Notes: generated by a model not told the origin, from the letters alone. A stretch of 64,000 nucleotides of DNA from Maratus speciosus (GCA_963932465.1 OZ010794.1:445037502-445101501); one strand, 5' to 3'. Shown: positions 1 through 12,705, counted from the first letter of the stretch. Numbers and translations are program-made.

Positions 1-563
1 TCTCTAAAATTAAAAAAAAAACAGAGTAATTTTACATCGTTTCAAAAAATTAGAATAGAACGCAAAAAATAGTATTATTCATTTAAACGATTCAAAATTA
101 ATCCCTTCTTAGTCGGCGTCGCAAATCATACGTTCGTTCTTTTTCTGCCCTTACAATTGGCCTCGCATTTCATGCGACAAAGAGAAACATTGCATCGTTG
201 GAAGTGAATTCGTCACTGCTTGCACGTCGCGTTATATTTCGCGATTGTTTTTGGTATTTTTCTGTATTTCTGAATATTGTTCAGAGATTTCGTAAGTATA
301 GTATCTGTTATACTACTACAATTCAAAATATTAGAATAATGAAAAATAAAACACAAAGTCATTCGAGATTTACATTTATTTCGGTAGAAATGAACGCTTG
401 ACAGTTTTGATGTGTAAGATCACATTCTTCATATTTTATAAATGAATATAAAATTAAAAAATTTGTATTATACTGCAAAGTTTTTTTTTATAATTATTAA
501 AAAAAATATGTGTCACAACGTTTGAAAAATAATATTTTCATTTAAACGAAAAACTGCAAATAG
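1..563. other. AT-rich DNA without recognisable features
   Basis: No open frame resembling a protein, no inverted repeat and no tandem array was seen. A 67-codon open frame at 198-401 has no recognisable motif and is treated as chance. Confidence 0.5.
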
Positions 564-2770
564 TTAATATTTAGTGGTCTTAATAACATCACATACACGA
601 TCAGGCAAACTATTCCCTAATGTTTGAAAGTCATCTTTTCTGATATTTGCCTAAATGATTTCATACTTTTCAGAGTTCATTTTTGTCCTTTAGAGCTACG
701 TCTTGGAGGTGTTGTTTCACTAAACCCCAAATATTCTCCATTGAGTTTAAATCGGAAGAAGTCTTCAAAGCCTCATTGAAAATTGAAAATCTAAGTTTGC
801 ACCACTCAAATCTGGCCCTTTTTTGTTTACAAGCAAGGAACGGCTTTGTCTTGGGTACACGTGATTGAAAATCAAGTTCCTATACTCGTCGTAGTGTGGT
901 AGAAATTGGGGCATCCACTCCTTGTTCTCGTCCCTTTCTACATATACACTATATTGCCATTAATGACCAGCAACTTTAAATTTTAGACATTTTGTCGAAT
1001 ATTTAGAAATATACTTGACAGCTTCTTCTGGAATTTTAGGATTGAAAAGAACAGGTATGACCTCATATTTAGCAATGTCGATTTGTTAAGGGGGGCAATT
1101 AGGGGGCCAACAAAAAATCAAAGAAAAAAATAATACTTGGGATCACCCTGTAAAATAAAATGCACGAAATGATCTACCACTACCGAATATAAATAAACAG
1201 ACATTGTGCAATATGTGTATTCTTTTGTGTAAGAATAGCACGTATATTAATAGAGATATATAGCGATTTATTCAAAAAAAAATTAAAAAATTCTTGCATG
1301 TTTTTTGCTTATAACATGCAGGGTTTTCAACCAAATTTAACGCCGGTTTCAGAAAAATTGACAAAATATAGTAGAAACAATATAGTTTAATTGGAATATA
1401 AATATATTAAATATTTTAGGGAATATGAGCAGCTGTATGAAATAATTTTTATCTGCGCATGCGCGAACGATAACAAGGATCATTTTACATAATTTAATAG
1501 TCAACTCTATGGAGCAACTTATAAAAAAAATCTAGTCAAATATCGTCAAAATTCAGAAAGATATCGGCATTAAAGTGAGCAAATTTTTAGTTGTTCTCTA
1601 AAAGCAGCTGAATGATAAGGGATTTTACACAAATTGTCATTTTTTATTAACTGACTTTCGGAAAAAAGTTAGTATCTAGTGAGTATCAACGTGTAGATTT
1701 GGAAAAAATTCTTCGATTTTGATACTTCTTTTAATCATGGTATAGGTTCGTTCTGGTGGTTATCCAAGAAGAACTAAAGCATCAATAAAAAATGAAAAGA
1801 AAAATTAAAAATGACAATTTGTGGAAAATCCCTTATCATTCAGTTACTTTTAGAGAACAACTAAAAATTTGCTCACTCTAACGCCGATACCTTTCTGAAT
1901 TTTTACGATATTTGACTAGATTTTTTTTAATAAGTTGCTCCATAGAGTTGACTATTAAATTATGTAAAATGATCCTTGTTATCGTTCGCGCATGCGCAGA
2001 TAAAAATTATTTCATACAACTGCTCATATTTCTTAAAATATTTAGTATATTTATATTCCAATTGCACCATATTGTTTCTACTATATTTTGTAAATTTTTC
2101 TGAAACCGGAGTTAAATTTGGTTGAAAACCCTGCATGCTATAAGCAAAAAAACATGCAAGAATTTTTTAATTTTTTTAAATAAATCGCTATATCTCTATT
2201 AATATACATGCTATTCTTACACAAAAGAATACACAGATTTCACAATGTTTGTTTATTTATATTCGGTAGCGATAGATCATTTCGTGCATTTTATTTTACA
2301 GAGTGATCCTAAGTATTGTTTTTTCTTTAATTTTTTGCTGGCCCCCTAATTGCCACCCCCCCACCCCCCCTATCAAATCGACATTGCTAAAAATGAGGTC
2401 ATACCTATTCTTTTCAATCCTGAAATTTCAGAAGAATCTGTCGAGTATATTTCTAAATATTCGACAAAATGTCTAAAATTGAAAGTTGCCGATCATTAAT
2501 GGTAATATAGTGTAAATCTTAGGCTCCTGAAGCGGTTTTTTCTCACGATACGTTTCAGCATTCTGTTTTGTCTTAGAGTGGTTATTCGTTTACGACCACT
2601 ATTTGCAAGATTATTCTTAAAATTTTGATTTTCAGAATAATATTTTAAAATTTCTCACAATTCCTTCAGAAGAATTAACTTTTTCGGCAGTCATCTGTTG
2701 AGCAAGTCCCTCATTGCGTAGAACGTAGATTCACAATCGCAGTCTTTGTCGAGACTTACTTCCGGCACAT
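564..2770 (-). pseudogene. Tc1-like transposase remnant, split by a foldback insertion
   Basis: Read on the minus strand. The N-terminal helix-turn-helix part lies at 2770-2515: the stretch NEGLAQQMTAEKVNSSEG and, after a frameshift, SGRKRITTLRQNR match the paired-like DNA-binding region of Tc1 transposases. It is then broken by the 947-2512 element and resumes at 945, with TTLRRV, an in-frame stop, KTKPFLACKQKRARFEW, then SDLNSMENIWG, the Tc1 signature around the catalytic Glu (usual form SPDLNPIENLWG). It ends DRVCDVIKTTKY with a stop at 566-564, the usual C-terminus. Only about 212 codons remain of the roughly 340 usual for the family; the middle segment with the first two catalytic Asp residues is deleted without changing frame. 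With stops, a frameshift and this deletion it is a dead gene. The reading resumes sensibly across the insertion, which shows the order of events: Tc1 copy first, foldback later. Confidence 0.82.
947..2512. mobile_element. Foldback DNA transposon with ~0.7-kb inverted arms, TA target duplication
   Basis: The two halves are imperfect reverse complements, from about 947-1660 and 1795-2512, around a centre of about 130 bp. The outer ends read CACTATATTGCCATTAATG on the left and, as reverse complement, CACTATATTACCATTAATG on the right. Both ends are bordered by TA (945-946 and 2513-2514), the Tc1/mariner target duplication. Mismatches between arms are scattered, so it is not recent. No coding frame is visible, so it is non-autonomous. 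It sits inside a Tc1-like transposase remnant. Confidence 0.85.
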
Positions 2771-3271
2771 TTTGAACTCCCAACTAACTAAAGCTGGCCA
2801 TTTAAACAAATTTTATCATCACTGTCGACAAAAAAAAAAATTTTACAAATATTCAAATATTTTGAAATGCCGCTGGAAACATTATAATTTTTTGTATAAA
2901 TTCATTATTCTTTTTATAAAATTTCTGTGAATTGTTTAGGCACGTGGGAACAATATATCGTACAACAGATTTTTGTAAATACTTTATAATTTTTCGGTCG
3001 TCCCAGTTGTTTATTTTTTCGGATATCATGCATTTTATGCGGCAATAGAATGTCTTTTTTGATTATTCTAATAATTTGTATTGGAGTAGTATAACAATTT
3101 TAGTTCAACTATTTTATTTTTAAGTCCTGCTATTTTTTTTTTTTTTTTTTTTTTTTGCATTTTCTAGAATTTTGTTAAATATTATTGCATGCTAAAACAG
3201 CTTTTATGGCAGATTCAGAACACGAGTCTGGGGACAGTGAGTGCAATAAATCATTTCAGTGTTTATTTTTC
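2771..3271. other. AT-rich spacer with oligo-T tract
   Basis: Nothing coding seen. A run of 24 T occupies 3133-3156. Confidence 0.5.
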
Positions 3272-4075
3272 AACACTTTCCAACGAAGTTGCATTCGGTT
3301 TGTCTGTCCGTCTGTCCACGCTCTAACTCCCGTAAATATACTCGGATTTTCATGAAATCGATAAGGGATATTAAGGGTCACCAAAGCATGTTTGTTATTG
3401 TATATGAAGCAGGTAGGATTAATAATTCATTTACAGGGACACTCAAAAGTATTCCATTACATTATGGTATATGGGGAAAAATTGTTTGCAGAGTCTTTTA
3501 ATGACATTACGCTATTGCAAATGCATTGAAACTGATATAAATCAGTGAATGTCACTGCGATCACGTTAGAACAGGGCATTCATAACATTTTTTATTCATT
3601 TACACGGACACACAAATAAATCGGTTACAGTACTGTCTTTGAATAATATTTGCTGGAGTATACGGTTCAAAATTCGGTATGTGCTTTTAAATTTAATTAA
3701 TTTTTTGTATTTTACTCGCTATATATAAATTTTATACCTCATATACAGAACTGCACACATTCTACTTATTAGAGGAAATTGCTGAAAGGGAATTTTCAAC
3801 TGAAATATATGTATTTCTTAATTGAACTAAATTTTGGCATGCATGTAGTAAATAGATAAAAATCTATATATCGCATACAAGGCTGGTGAAAAAAATCGGA
3901 TAATTTTCCAATTGTAGATGGGAACAGCTGAAATTGGATTTTTAAATATGTTATGCGTTTCCATATGGTTGAGTTAGACGAAATATTTTAATTTTTTAAA
4001 CGGTGGAGTTTTGTTACATCATTCTGTTGGAAAGTGTTTCATAATCTATGCTTGAAGCGTGATTTTTCTTTATTT
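3272..4075 (+). repeat. Dispersed repeat family R1, copy A
   Basis: About 0.8 kb with inverted termini, AACACTTTCCAAC at the left (3272) and GTTGGAAAGTGTTT at the right (4026-4039), followed by a tail conserved between copies ending near 4075. Near the left end is the run TGTCTGTCCGTCTGTCCACG. The same unit recurs at 22.3-26.3, 33.3-34.1, 54.6-57.3 and 59.0-60.3 kb. Inside it are diverged modules of about 150-170 bp, each ending near a phrase like ATTTACAGGGACAC. No open frame of note; the class of the family is unknown to me. Confidence 0.75.
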
Positions 4076-5187
4076 CTTGCTTTTTCTCTCTGATGGCCAA
4101 GAACGATTGTAAAGCTGTTTTCACGGCACGGTTGTAAAACTCTTTTCCGAAACATTTTTACGCATTTTCAATATTATTTTTATACAGATACTTATCTTAA
4201 ATACCCCAAGGTAACAGATTTGATATCACATTATTATTTTTTACAATTTTAAACGTATGTGCATTGTAGGAAAAACTGGTAATATAAATGTTACTGGAAT
4301 AGTAAATGTGATATTATATGTACGACCACCAGTAGGTCAAGCAAAAAACTTCTTACTGAGAAAAATATTTTGCATTTTCGCATTAAGAATAGATCCTTTA
4401 TTAATTTCAAGCGATAATTTTTTTTTTTCTGGATCGGAAATTCGAAAAAAGCATAGAATGCTTTATTTTTATTTTTATTTATTTATTTTACTTACTTTAC
4501 TCATTTTACTTACTCATTTTACTCATTTACTTATTTATTTTATGGCCTACTGTTCACTGCCACTTCTCATACCAGCGTAAATAAAATAAGAATGATTTTA
4601 TTAATGGTCATGCTATGCATCACTTTCAAGTTCTATTTTTATTGAAATTTTGCTCATGGTCCTAAACTGCCACTTAAGAGTACGGCCGGCCGGGGAGACG
4701 TCAACATGAAATGACGTCCCATATCACTCTAAATGCTGGAGTCTAAACGATGACAAAAATGTGATACCTTAAATGCGTTACATTATGACTTTTGGGAAAT
4801 CGTTACATTCTTATTTTACCATTTAAGCCACTGTAAACAAGTTTTAAGTAACGCGCCACAAGACAGTTGTAAAAAACCTCTTGCAACTCATTACAAAAAA
4901 GGGACATAATCGCATATCGAAGTCAGAGTGACTTATTTGCAGGACAAGTGGCAGCAATATGTACAATAATAGTTGCATTTGGGTCACGGTGCTTTCACAT
5001 TTTGCTCCCATTTGATCGCCGTGCTATTAGCGTACTATACAGGGGACACAAATTATTTCATGCGTCTCTTGACATCTCCAATATATAACTACAGTAACAT
5101 TTTAAACTCCCTGCACATCGTTATTTAATTATTATTTATTTTTAAACTGTTTAGGAAAAGGAAGATGTGTTATATTAATACATGGGG
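4076..5187. other. AT-rich DNA, no gene seen
   Basis: A 107-codon open frame at 4257-4580 ends in a run of TTTA/TTAC repeats coding hydrophobic residues; low complexity, not considered a gene. No inverted or tandem repeat stood out. Confidence 0.45.
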
Positions 5188-5189
5188 TA

Positions 5190-5755
5190 CACTCGCGGAA
5201 AAAAAAGTAAACATCCCTTACTAACACTGCAAAAAATTATCGTAGAAGAAAGTTACTGGTACCACACGATTGGTAATAAAGTTTACTTTTAAATGATGTA
5301 TATAACATTTGCTTAGGGGGGCATCTACATATTAAAACGAACCATAACTTTGTTTTTTTCAATAGCAGTACATAATCCTGACAGCATAAATGAACTCTAC
5401 ACCCTTCAATTAGCCTAAAAACAAATTTTTATACAATTCGTATGATAAGTTTCCGAGAAATTAATCATTTTAAAAAGAGCATATTTTAGGGACTGTATCC
5501 AAATTGAAGTTCGGTACTCGATTGTTGACCAAGAGAGCCTTCTTGATCAAGGCAACTTAATAGTCACTGAAGCAGTCTTTGAAGTCTGCTAGATTACAGG
5601 ATAGCATAAGAAATTTCAAAGTATCTAGTCACCTCTGTCCTAAACGGCCCTTTAAATAATCATTTTGCCGTTTTTAAAACTTAATTTGAAAACTACTTAG
5701 AAAAAAAAATGTGAAATTTCGGACTTCCATAAAGCAGGACTTAATCTAAATCCAT

Positions 5756-5796
<41 letters not shown>

Positions 5797-6279
5797 TAGG
5801 TTGCAATTCATATTTTTTTCGAATATTAAATTCATAATTCATATCACAAAATTATAAAAATTGCAAATTCAATGTATTTATGTTTGGGTATTTTCGTATT
5901 ATTGCAACACAAAAAATTAGCACATTAGGAGTATAATTTCAGGAGATATTAATGAAAATATGAAAGTGTAATTTTAACATTAGAAGCACTAAATTTTGAA
6001 TGTTTATTTATAATTCAAAAACTTATCATTCAAATAACTTGAAATTTGGTGTCTAGGCATAGTTTGAATTGAAGATTTGAAATATCTTGTTAAAATTGGG
6101 TATTCCCATTGAAAAAATGATGTTTGGGTTTGTTTTAATATGAAGATGACCCCTAAGCAAATTTTATATATATATCATTAAAAAGTAGACTTTATTTCCA
6201 ATCGTTCGGTACCAGTAACTTTCTTCTATTATAATTTATTGAGGAGTTAGTAGGGGATGTTTACTTTTTTCCACGATTG
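5190..6279. mobile_element. Non-autonomous Tc1/mariner-type element, copy 1 (1.09 kb)
   Basis: Terminal inverted repeats of about 150 bp: the left begins CACTCGCGGAAAAAAAAG, the right (reverse complement) CAATCGTGGAAAAAAG, both continuing to a shared GTAAACATCCC. TA flanks both ends (5188-5189, 6280-6281). A second copy at 40345-41440 is collinear over its full length. No transposase frame is present; interior A-tract at 5757-5793. Confidence 0.85.
5757..5793. repeat. Poly(A) tract, 37 bp
   Basis: Uninterrupted run of A inside the 5190-6279 element; absent from the sister copy at 40.3-41.4 kb, so it expanded after the copies separated. Confidence 0.9.
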
Positions 6280-7665
6280 TACATAGATATACAATACATA
6301 ATGGGAATACTATAGATATCGAAAGTGTATCGCAAAACTGTATCAAGAACAATATTCCACACTGTAAGTATTGGTCACAATATAAGTAATGATCAAAAAC
6401 ACAATAATGACCACAATATAAGTAATATCGCTAATAATTTATGATTTGTTATAAAAAGTGATTAAAGCTGAAATTGCTACATTCAAATTTCCTGATCAAC
6501 TGCGACACCTAATATGAAAATAATAATAATAATAATAATAAATGCCATATTAACACGAATGAGAAAATAAAATATTAAATAATATCTCATATTGAATGAA
6601 AAACTTAGAAAGCCATTAAAATGAATGTATAAAATGTATGTAGTCTATAATATGAAGCAGCTGATTTTTATTAGAGATTAAATATTATTCTTTATGTATG
6701 TGACTTCTAAAAAACCGTTTCTAAGACTAAATATCAAGATATTTGTTCATAAAAACATCCCTCATTAATCATGACATCCGTAAAACAATTATTTTTCTGT
6801 ATTTTTTTTTTTTTTTTTTTTTTAGTTTAATCAACTTTTAACTTTATATTTTCAAATAGAAATTAAATATACAAAAATTCTTTCAACATAAATTATTTTT
6901 AGAATGTAGTGAATAAAAATAAAAATTACACTGCGGTATCTTATAAATCAACATAAAAAATTAATGATAAATAAGCAGTTTATATATAATATACAATGAT
7001 CATTGTGCATAAATCAGTTATAAAAATATCCCTATAAAGCACAAAAGTGGCCGTTATAATAACGTAAATCATTAATCAATGTCAGGGGAATTGCTTTGCC
7101 CCTGTAATAATGCGTTCCATAAATCACAACATTTGAAAGGAAAAGAGAAATTTCCAGCTTTCTTGTGCAAAAAAATATTTTTTTTTTTAGTTTCTGTTGT
7201 TATATATATATAACTTTTTTATTTGAGTTTATAAATTAGCAAGAATACATTCCTATTTTTCAACTTTTTGAATTTTTATTATTAGTATGAAACATTTTGA
7301 AACATTATATTACAATGTATATGTAACTGCTAAAAAAAATAGCTGGTAAAAAAATGTGGAATAAACGATTAATTAAGAGTAAATTATATTGAATTAATAC
7401 ATCTAAGAAACAAATCAACTTATTTTTTAAATGGATTAAAATTTAATTTAATGACCTTGCAAGTTTGTATTTTGAAATAAAAATTTCGTATACCATCATA
7501 ATTAAACTAGAACATTTTCTAAATATTGTGAATAAAAGTTAGAAAGTAAAGAATTTATAAATCAACATGAAAATCTAATAAGTAGGCAGTTGGGATACAA
7601 AGCGAAAATAAACTAGTATGTTGCGGCCATCACAAAACTCTTCTATATAAATCACATATAATCAC
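6280..7665. repeat. AT-rich DNA with a copy of repeat family R6
   Basis: From about 6960 to 7230 it matches parts of the 41.7-41.9 and 44.2-44.5 kb sequences (shared phrase TAACGTAAATCATTAATCA). A partial duplicate of 6900-7200 appears at 7510-7660. It also holds an ATA-type microsatellite near 6521-6542 and an oligo-T run near 6806-6823. No coding frame. Confidence 0.6.
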
Positions 7666-8205
7666 TAATTGATATCGAGGTATACCTGAATCTGAAGTTT
7701 GATGAAAATTCGTGCATTAGTTCTTCAGATAGAGCTATAGTGAAAATTCTGAAAAATGCAGCATAGGAACGCCACCTGTTGAGCGATTTGCACCAAAAGG
7801 TAAACAGCACTAATTCATATCAAGGTATACTTGAATCTGAAGTTTGTTGAACGTCCAAGCATTAGTTCTTGAGATAGAGCTATTGCGGATATCGCAAAAA
7901 GTGCAGCATAGCAGCGCCACCTGTTGAGCGATTTACACCTAAATGTATAAAACGTCAATTCATGTCAAAGAATAACTGAATCTGAAGTTTGATGGAAATC
8001 CGTGCATTAGTTCTGGAGATTGAGCTATTGCGGTAATCGAGAAAAAGGCTGCATAGCAGCGCCACCTGTTGAGCGATTTACACCAAAAACTAGTCAGCAC
8101 CAGTTTATATCAGGGACTAACTGAATATAAATTTTTATTTAATTTCGTGCATTAGTTCTTGAAATAGATCGCCCACAAAATTTGTGTTACATACAGACAG
8201 ACAGA
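7666..8205 (+). repeat. Tandem array, 145-bp unit, ~3.7 copies
   Basis: Units start at 7666, 7811, 7956 and 8101, exactly 145 bp apart. Each has TGAATCTGAAGTTTG near its start, GCATTAGTTCTTGAG in the middle and CGCCACCTGTTGAGCG near its end; the last unit is cut short and runs into a CAGACAGACAGAC motif at about 8200. A lone diverged unit lies at about 31760-31930. Confidence 0.88.
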
Positions 8206-8510
8206 CATTTTGCAAAAACATGTTTTTTGGAATCTCTGACCTCTAAAACGTGTAAATCCATCGAAAACCGAAAGTCGAAAATTTTCACGAATCCAATACT
8301 TTTTGCATGTAAAGATAGAAGAAAGTAAAAAGGTAGTCAGATAAGAGTGTGGTCATTAAAAAAACATTTACCTCTATATGGGGCCGTCGCAAAAGCACCG
8401 TTCACGGAAACGACAAGTGTTTGGGGATGTGAATGTTTTATGCGGATATTTCAAAAGTCAACAATCAGGTATTTTTCATTTCAAGATGATCTTCGTACTT
8501 AAAAACTATA
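8206..8510. other. Repeat tail and unassigned sequence left of the hAT element
   Basis: After CAGACAGACAGAC a stretch to about 8330 resembles the 3' tail of a dispersed repeat. Two overlapping open frames cover about 8378-8510; neither has a recognisable motif. Confidence 0.35.
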
Positions 8511-9416
8511 GATGCCATCAGTGGCGTAGCTACATATTCAGCGCCCTGGAGCAAGCAAAGTTTGTGCGCCCTCTTGTCACTCAAAAAAGTTATGTGTAAT
8601 TTGCTTTTGAAGTTACATATATACTATGTATATATTACATATATATATATATGTAACTAGCTGACCCACCCAGCATTGCGCGGGCCCGTTATAATAACGT
8701 AAACAAAACTCAAGTTTGTATGATTTTATATATTCCAAAAGTAGTTCAAATGAACCCGGTTTTAGAGGTGGCCCACTGCCTTCGGCAGCATCTAGTGGGT
8801 TCCCAACAAACCTCTTTCTGGACGAACCTGTGGCCTGGGTCCCCGCTACCAAAGGCAGTGTATGCCAGTGTGTTCCGTACGCGCCGGAGACAACCGAAAA
8901 TCAAGTTGAATGCGTCAAACCCCGTATTAATAGAGCCCATAGAACACAAGATAAAAATGCGAATCCTGGCGGTGGAAAAATGGAACTATAATCTTTAAAA
9001 CAATCGTAAGCTAAGTTAAATGAACCAATTTCCGTTGAAATAGTGCCCATAAAAACTGAGAAAAGAATGCGGCGTTTATGTTCGAAAATGGTGTTAACAA
9101 AAGTCTAAGATAAACTTTCATAATGCAGAAAATAGTTGAATAGTAATCTAGGTTGAATGAACCAATTCCCGTTGAAATCGGGCCCCTAAAACCCGAGGTA
9201 GAATGCGCCCCCAAGCAGTGGAAGGTGCTTGCCCCCCCCCCCTGTAAATTTAACGAATTACCTTTAACATTAACGCGATATTTAATTTACGGATGAAATC
9301 CCACACCCTCTAAAGTTAACCACTTACCTTTAACAGTAACGCGAATTTTAATTCACGACTGTAGTGAGTATATGTAAGTTGATGGCGAAAAAGAAGAATA
9401 ATATCCGAAAAAGGGG

Positions 9417-10810
9417 GTAGCTGAAGTATAAGGACATTTTTTAGTAGTTTATAAAGTAGCCGGGGGTCCCTAGAACTATGTTAAAGGAAATTGCAAGACA
9501 ATCGGATCATTTTTAATGAGACTGCACCAAGGACTCTAAGAAGGCTATTAATATTCAAAATTGGTGGTAGCTGAAATGTGGGTAATTTTTTTGTTATTCA
9601 TGTAGTAGCTGGAGGACCTAAAAAGTTGTTAAGAAAAAAATCCTAGTGAATCTGATCATTTTTAAGGGAGCTAATAGGGGGACCAAAAGGGACCAACAGA
9701 TAATTGAGAGCAAGGCCAAAGATGAAAACATGTTAAAAGGTTCTAGCACTTAGCGCTTTAGATTTTCAATTATTGGAAATTAAGCATAGGGTGTAAGTAG
9801 TATTAATCATTAGAATTTTTTTTAAAGAAATGCTTAAAAAATGGTCCCTAGGGTCCCAATAGAAATATGAAGGTGTTAGCTCAGGGAGAGAAGTCAAAGA
9901 CCCAATTATGCAATGAGAGGGTGACATAATTAGGGGGTGAAAAATGCATAGCGCACAAAAAGGAGAAACAGAAGAACACCTAAATGGAAAAAGAGCCCCA
10001 AAAACGGAGATCGGATTAAAAGGGGGCAATTAATTAACAATTTAGGGCACAAAAACTTCAAGGGGCCCTGTACCAAGCCCTAGGGGTCCAGGGTCTCAAC
10101 TGGATTGTAGCTGGGCATAAGGAATTTTTTTAGTTCTTTATATAGAAGCCGAAGGACGCTAGAATTACGTTAAAAGAAAATTGCAAGAGAATCGAATAAT
10201 TTTTAAAGAAGCTACACCAAGGGCCCCAAGAAGGCGATTAATGTTCAAATTTGGTGGTAGTTGAAGTCAAAAATTTTTTTTTGTTGTGCGTGTAGTAGTT
10301 GGATTTTCGAAGATGTGGTCACAAAAAAAAGTTAGTGAATCAGACCATTTTAAAGGGAGATAGGAGGCCCAAAAGGGATCAACTGATACTTGAAAGCAGG
10401 ACCCTAAGATGAAAACATGTTAAAAGGTTCTAGTACTTAGCGTTCTAGATCTCAATAAGTCAAAATTAAGCATAGGATATGTATTAATCATTCGAATAAA
10501 AATTTAAAGAAGCGCAAAATAAAGTGGGGGAGATTCTTTAAAAAGGGCACTAGGTCCCCAATAAAAATATGCGGGTGCTGACCCGGGGAGAGAAGTCCAA
10601 GTCTCAATTTTAAAGTTATACATTGAGAGGTTGACAATGTTAGAGGGTGAAAAATGCATGGCGAAGAAAACTTTCAAGGGGCCCAGGGTTTTAACTAGAA
10701 TGTAGAAACGGGGAATAACTAAATGGGAAAAGGGCCTCAAAAACAAAGAAGAAAAGGGGGATAAAAAGGGGGCAAGTTATGAGCAATTCAGGGCATAAAA
10801 TCTTAAGGTG
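9417..10810. repeat. Tandem direct duplication, ~689-bp unit x2
   Basis: Two head-to-tail copies, about 9417-10105 and 10106-10810. The landmark GATGAAAACATGTTAAAAGG occurs at 9721 and 10408. The copies have diverged by many substitutions and small indels. The 87- and 80-codon minus-strand frames are at corresponding places but disagree in sequence and are not considered genes. The strand is purine-rich, with recurrent AAGGGGGC-like runs. Confidence 0.8.
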
Positions 10811-11282
10811 CTCTGGGGGGGGGGGCGGTCATAAAAAATTAAAAATCTTAGCTACAGGTGCATCAGGACCTGTCTTGGGCTACCCTCACCCAAGACTTCT
10901 GCGTGCAATAGATTTCTCTAGCCACCACACACAGAGCGAAACTTTCTTTTACTAGTATAGACTAGTGGACCCACCCGGTGTTGCCCGGACCCGGGATAAT
11001 ATTCTTAAATGAACCTGAAATTCTTTTGATTATCCAAAGGAGCAACTTTATGACATAGGTTTCAATCAATTTTTGCTCGAAAACTCATGAAACTGGCAGG
11101 TGTTGTTATTCAGAAACTTTGTAATAGACAGACATTTTCCGTTTTTTTTTGTAAACACAATAGATCTTACAGAAAACGCTATCAAAGTTGGAGTTGGCCG
11201 ATGAAAGCAGAACAAATGGGTAAATGCGATCGCAGATCGCACACAGGATTTCGTTTACTATCTCTTTCAAAACACTTTATCC

Positions 11283-12244
11283 TTAAGGGACAGTGGAGTT
11301 TAAAATCCTTAAAAAAAGAAAAAAATATATATATATGTATATATTTTTGTAAATTTCACCTTAAATATTTTCAAGGGTACATTATATGCATTATGGCATG
11401 CATTTATCACAAAAAAAAAAAAAAAAAAAAAAATTATTTTTGAGAAAAAAATGGAATTTCAGAAATTTTCGAAATGCCCCCTGCGCATTCCATATCAATG
11501 AAAATCACCAATATATATATATATTTTTTTATAAAAGTTTGGTTCATATATATAAATAAAATAGAGCATCGAATTTTATATATTCGAATTTAAATGAAAA
11601 AAAAATTCAAAATGTCATAATTTTTTCGAAAAAATTTAAAAATTTTTCAAAAATTTTTTAACCTTCAAATTCAAATATATAAACCAAACTTTTATAAGAA
11701 ATATTGGGGATTTTAATTGATATGGAACGTGCAAAGGGCATTTCGAAGGAAGACGCATAAAATTCCCTTTTTTTCTAAAAAATAATTTTTTTTTTAATTT
11801 TTTTTGTGATAAATGCATGCCATAATGCATATAATGTACCCTTGAATAATATTTAAGATGAAATTTACAAAAAATAAAAAAAAAAATTCGAAAAATTTTG
11901 AAATTTTTTCGAAAAAATTTCAAAATTTTTCAATTTTTTTTTCTTTTTTCACCTTTAAATTCAAGTATATAAAATTCGATGCTCTATTTTATTTCTATAT
12001 ATAAACCAAATTTTTATAAAAAATATTGGGGATTTTTATTCATGGAATGCGCAGGGGGCATTTCGAAGATTACTAAGATGACGCGATGCGTAAAATTCCA
12101 TTTTTTTCTCAATTTTTTTTTTTTTTTTTTGTGATAAATGCATGCCATAATGCATATAATGTACCCCTGAATAATATTTAAGGTGAAATTTACAAAAATT
12201 AAAAAAATTATTTTTAACTATTTTAAACTCCACTGTCCCCTTAA
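11283..12244. mobile_element. TTAA-flanked element, GGGACAGTGGA termini, copy 1
   Basis: Bordered by TTAA (11283-11286 and 12241-12244). The left end reads GGGACAGTGGAGTTTAAAA and the right end is its reverse complement. Next to the termini is a second inverted pair (CATTATGGCATGCATTTAT at about 11389 and again, reversed, at about 11815 and 12137), so the interior holds three related arms. Same terminal design as 39070-39816. TTAA targets are used by piggyBac and Kolobok transposases; which applies is unknown. Inserted within a segment related to 16.2-16.6 kb. Confidence 0.75.
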
Positions 12245-12705
12245 ATTAAACAAATCAAAATTGATAATATAAAATTAATAATTCCTTACATAAATGGCAG
12301 CACCATTGTATTAAATGCGATCGGTTCTTTAGTTTTCCTAATTTTAACAAATTCCCGTCAATTGTCTGCGCGAAAAAGCATATCTTTTAAAAGTTTAAAA
12401 ATCGATTTTTTCATAAATCGGAAAGTTGTTGTCCGATTTTTTTTAAAATTTAGATTTTATGAATCAGCGTACGAAATAACATCCGAATGCGTATATTTTA
12501 AAATTATTAAATGATTTAAGACTTTTCAAATCTAATGCTTATAGCCAATTTTAAAACTATTAACTTCACCTGAGGGAGGGAGCAGCTTTACCTGGTTTAG
12601 GTCGCACCGACCCGCAGGTCGATTACCCGGCGACCCAGTCTGAGTATGCCAGAATGTGACTTAATTTAGTAACATTCTATTCTTTTTCTTTTATGTAATT
12701 TATAG

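Noticed and set aside
8716..8998. Two overlapping ~91-codon frames in different registers
   Set aside because: Neither shows a motif; both lie in GC-richer repeat sequence within the hAT-like element, and an opposite-strand frame is open too.
12560..12650. GGTCGATTACC, loosely like a tRNA B box
   Set aside because: No A box at the right distance and no cloverleaf; not a tRNA or tRNA-derived SINE.
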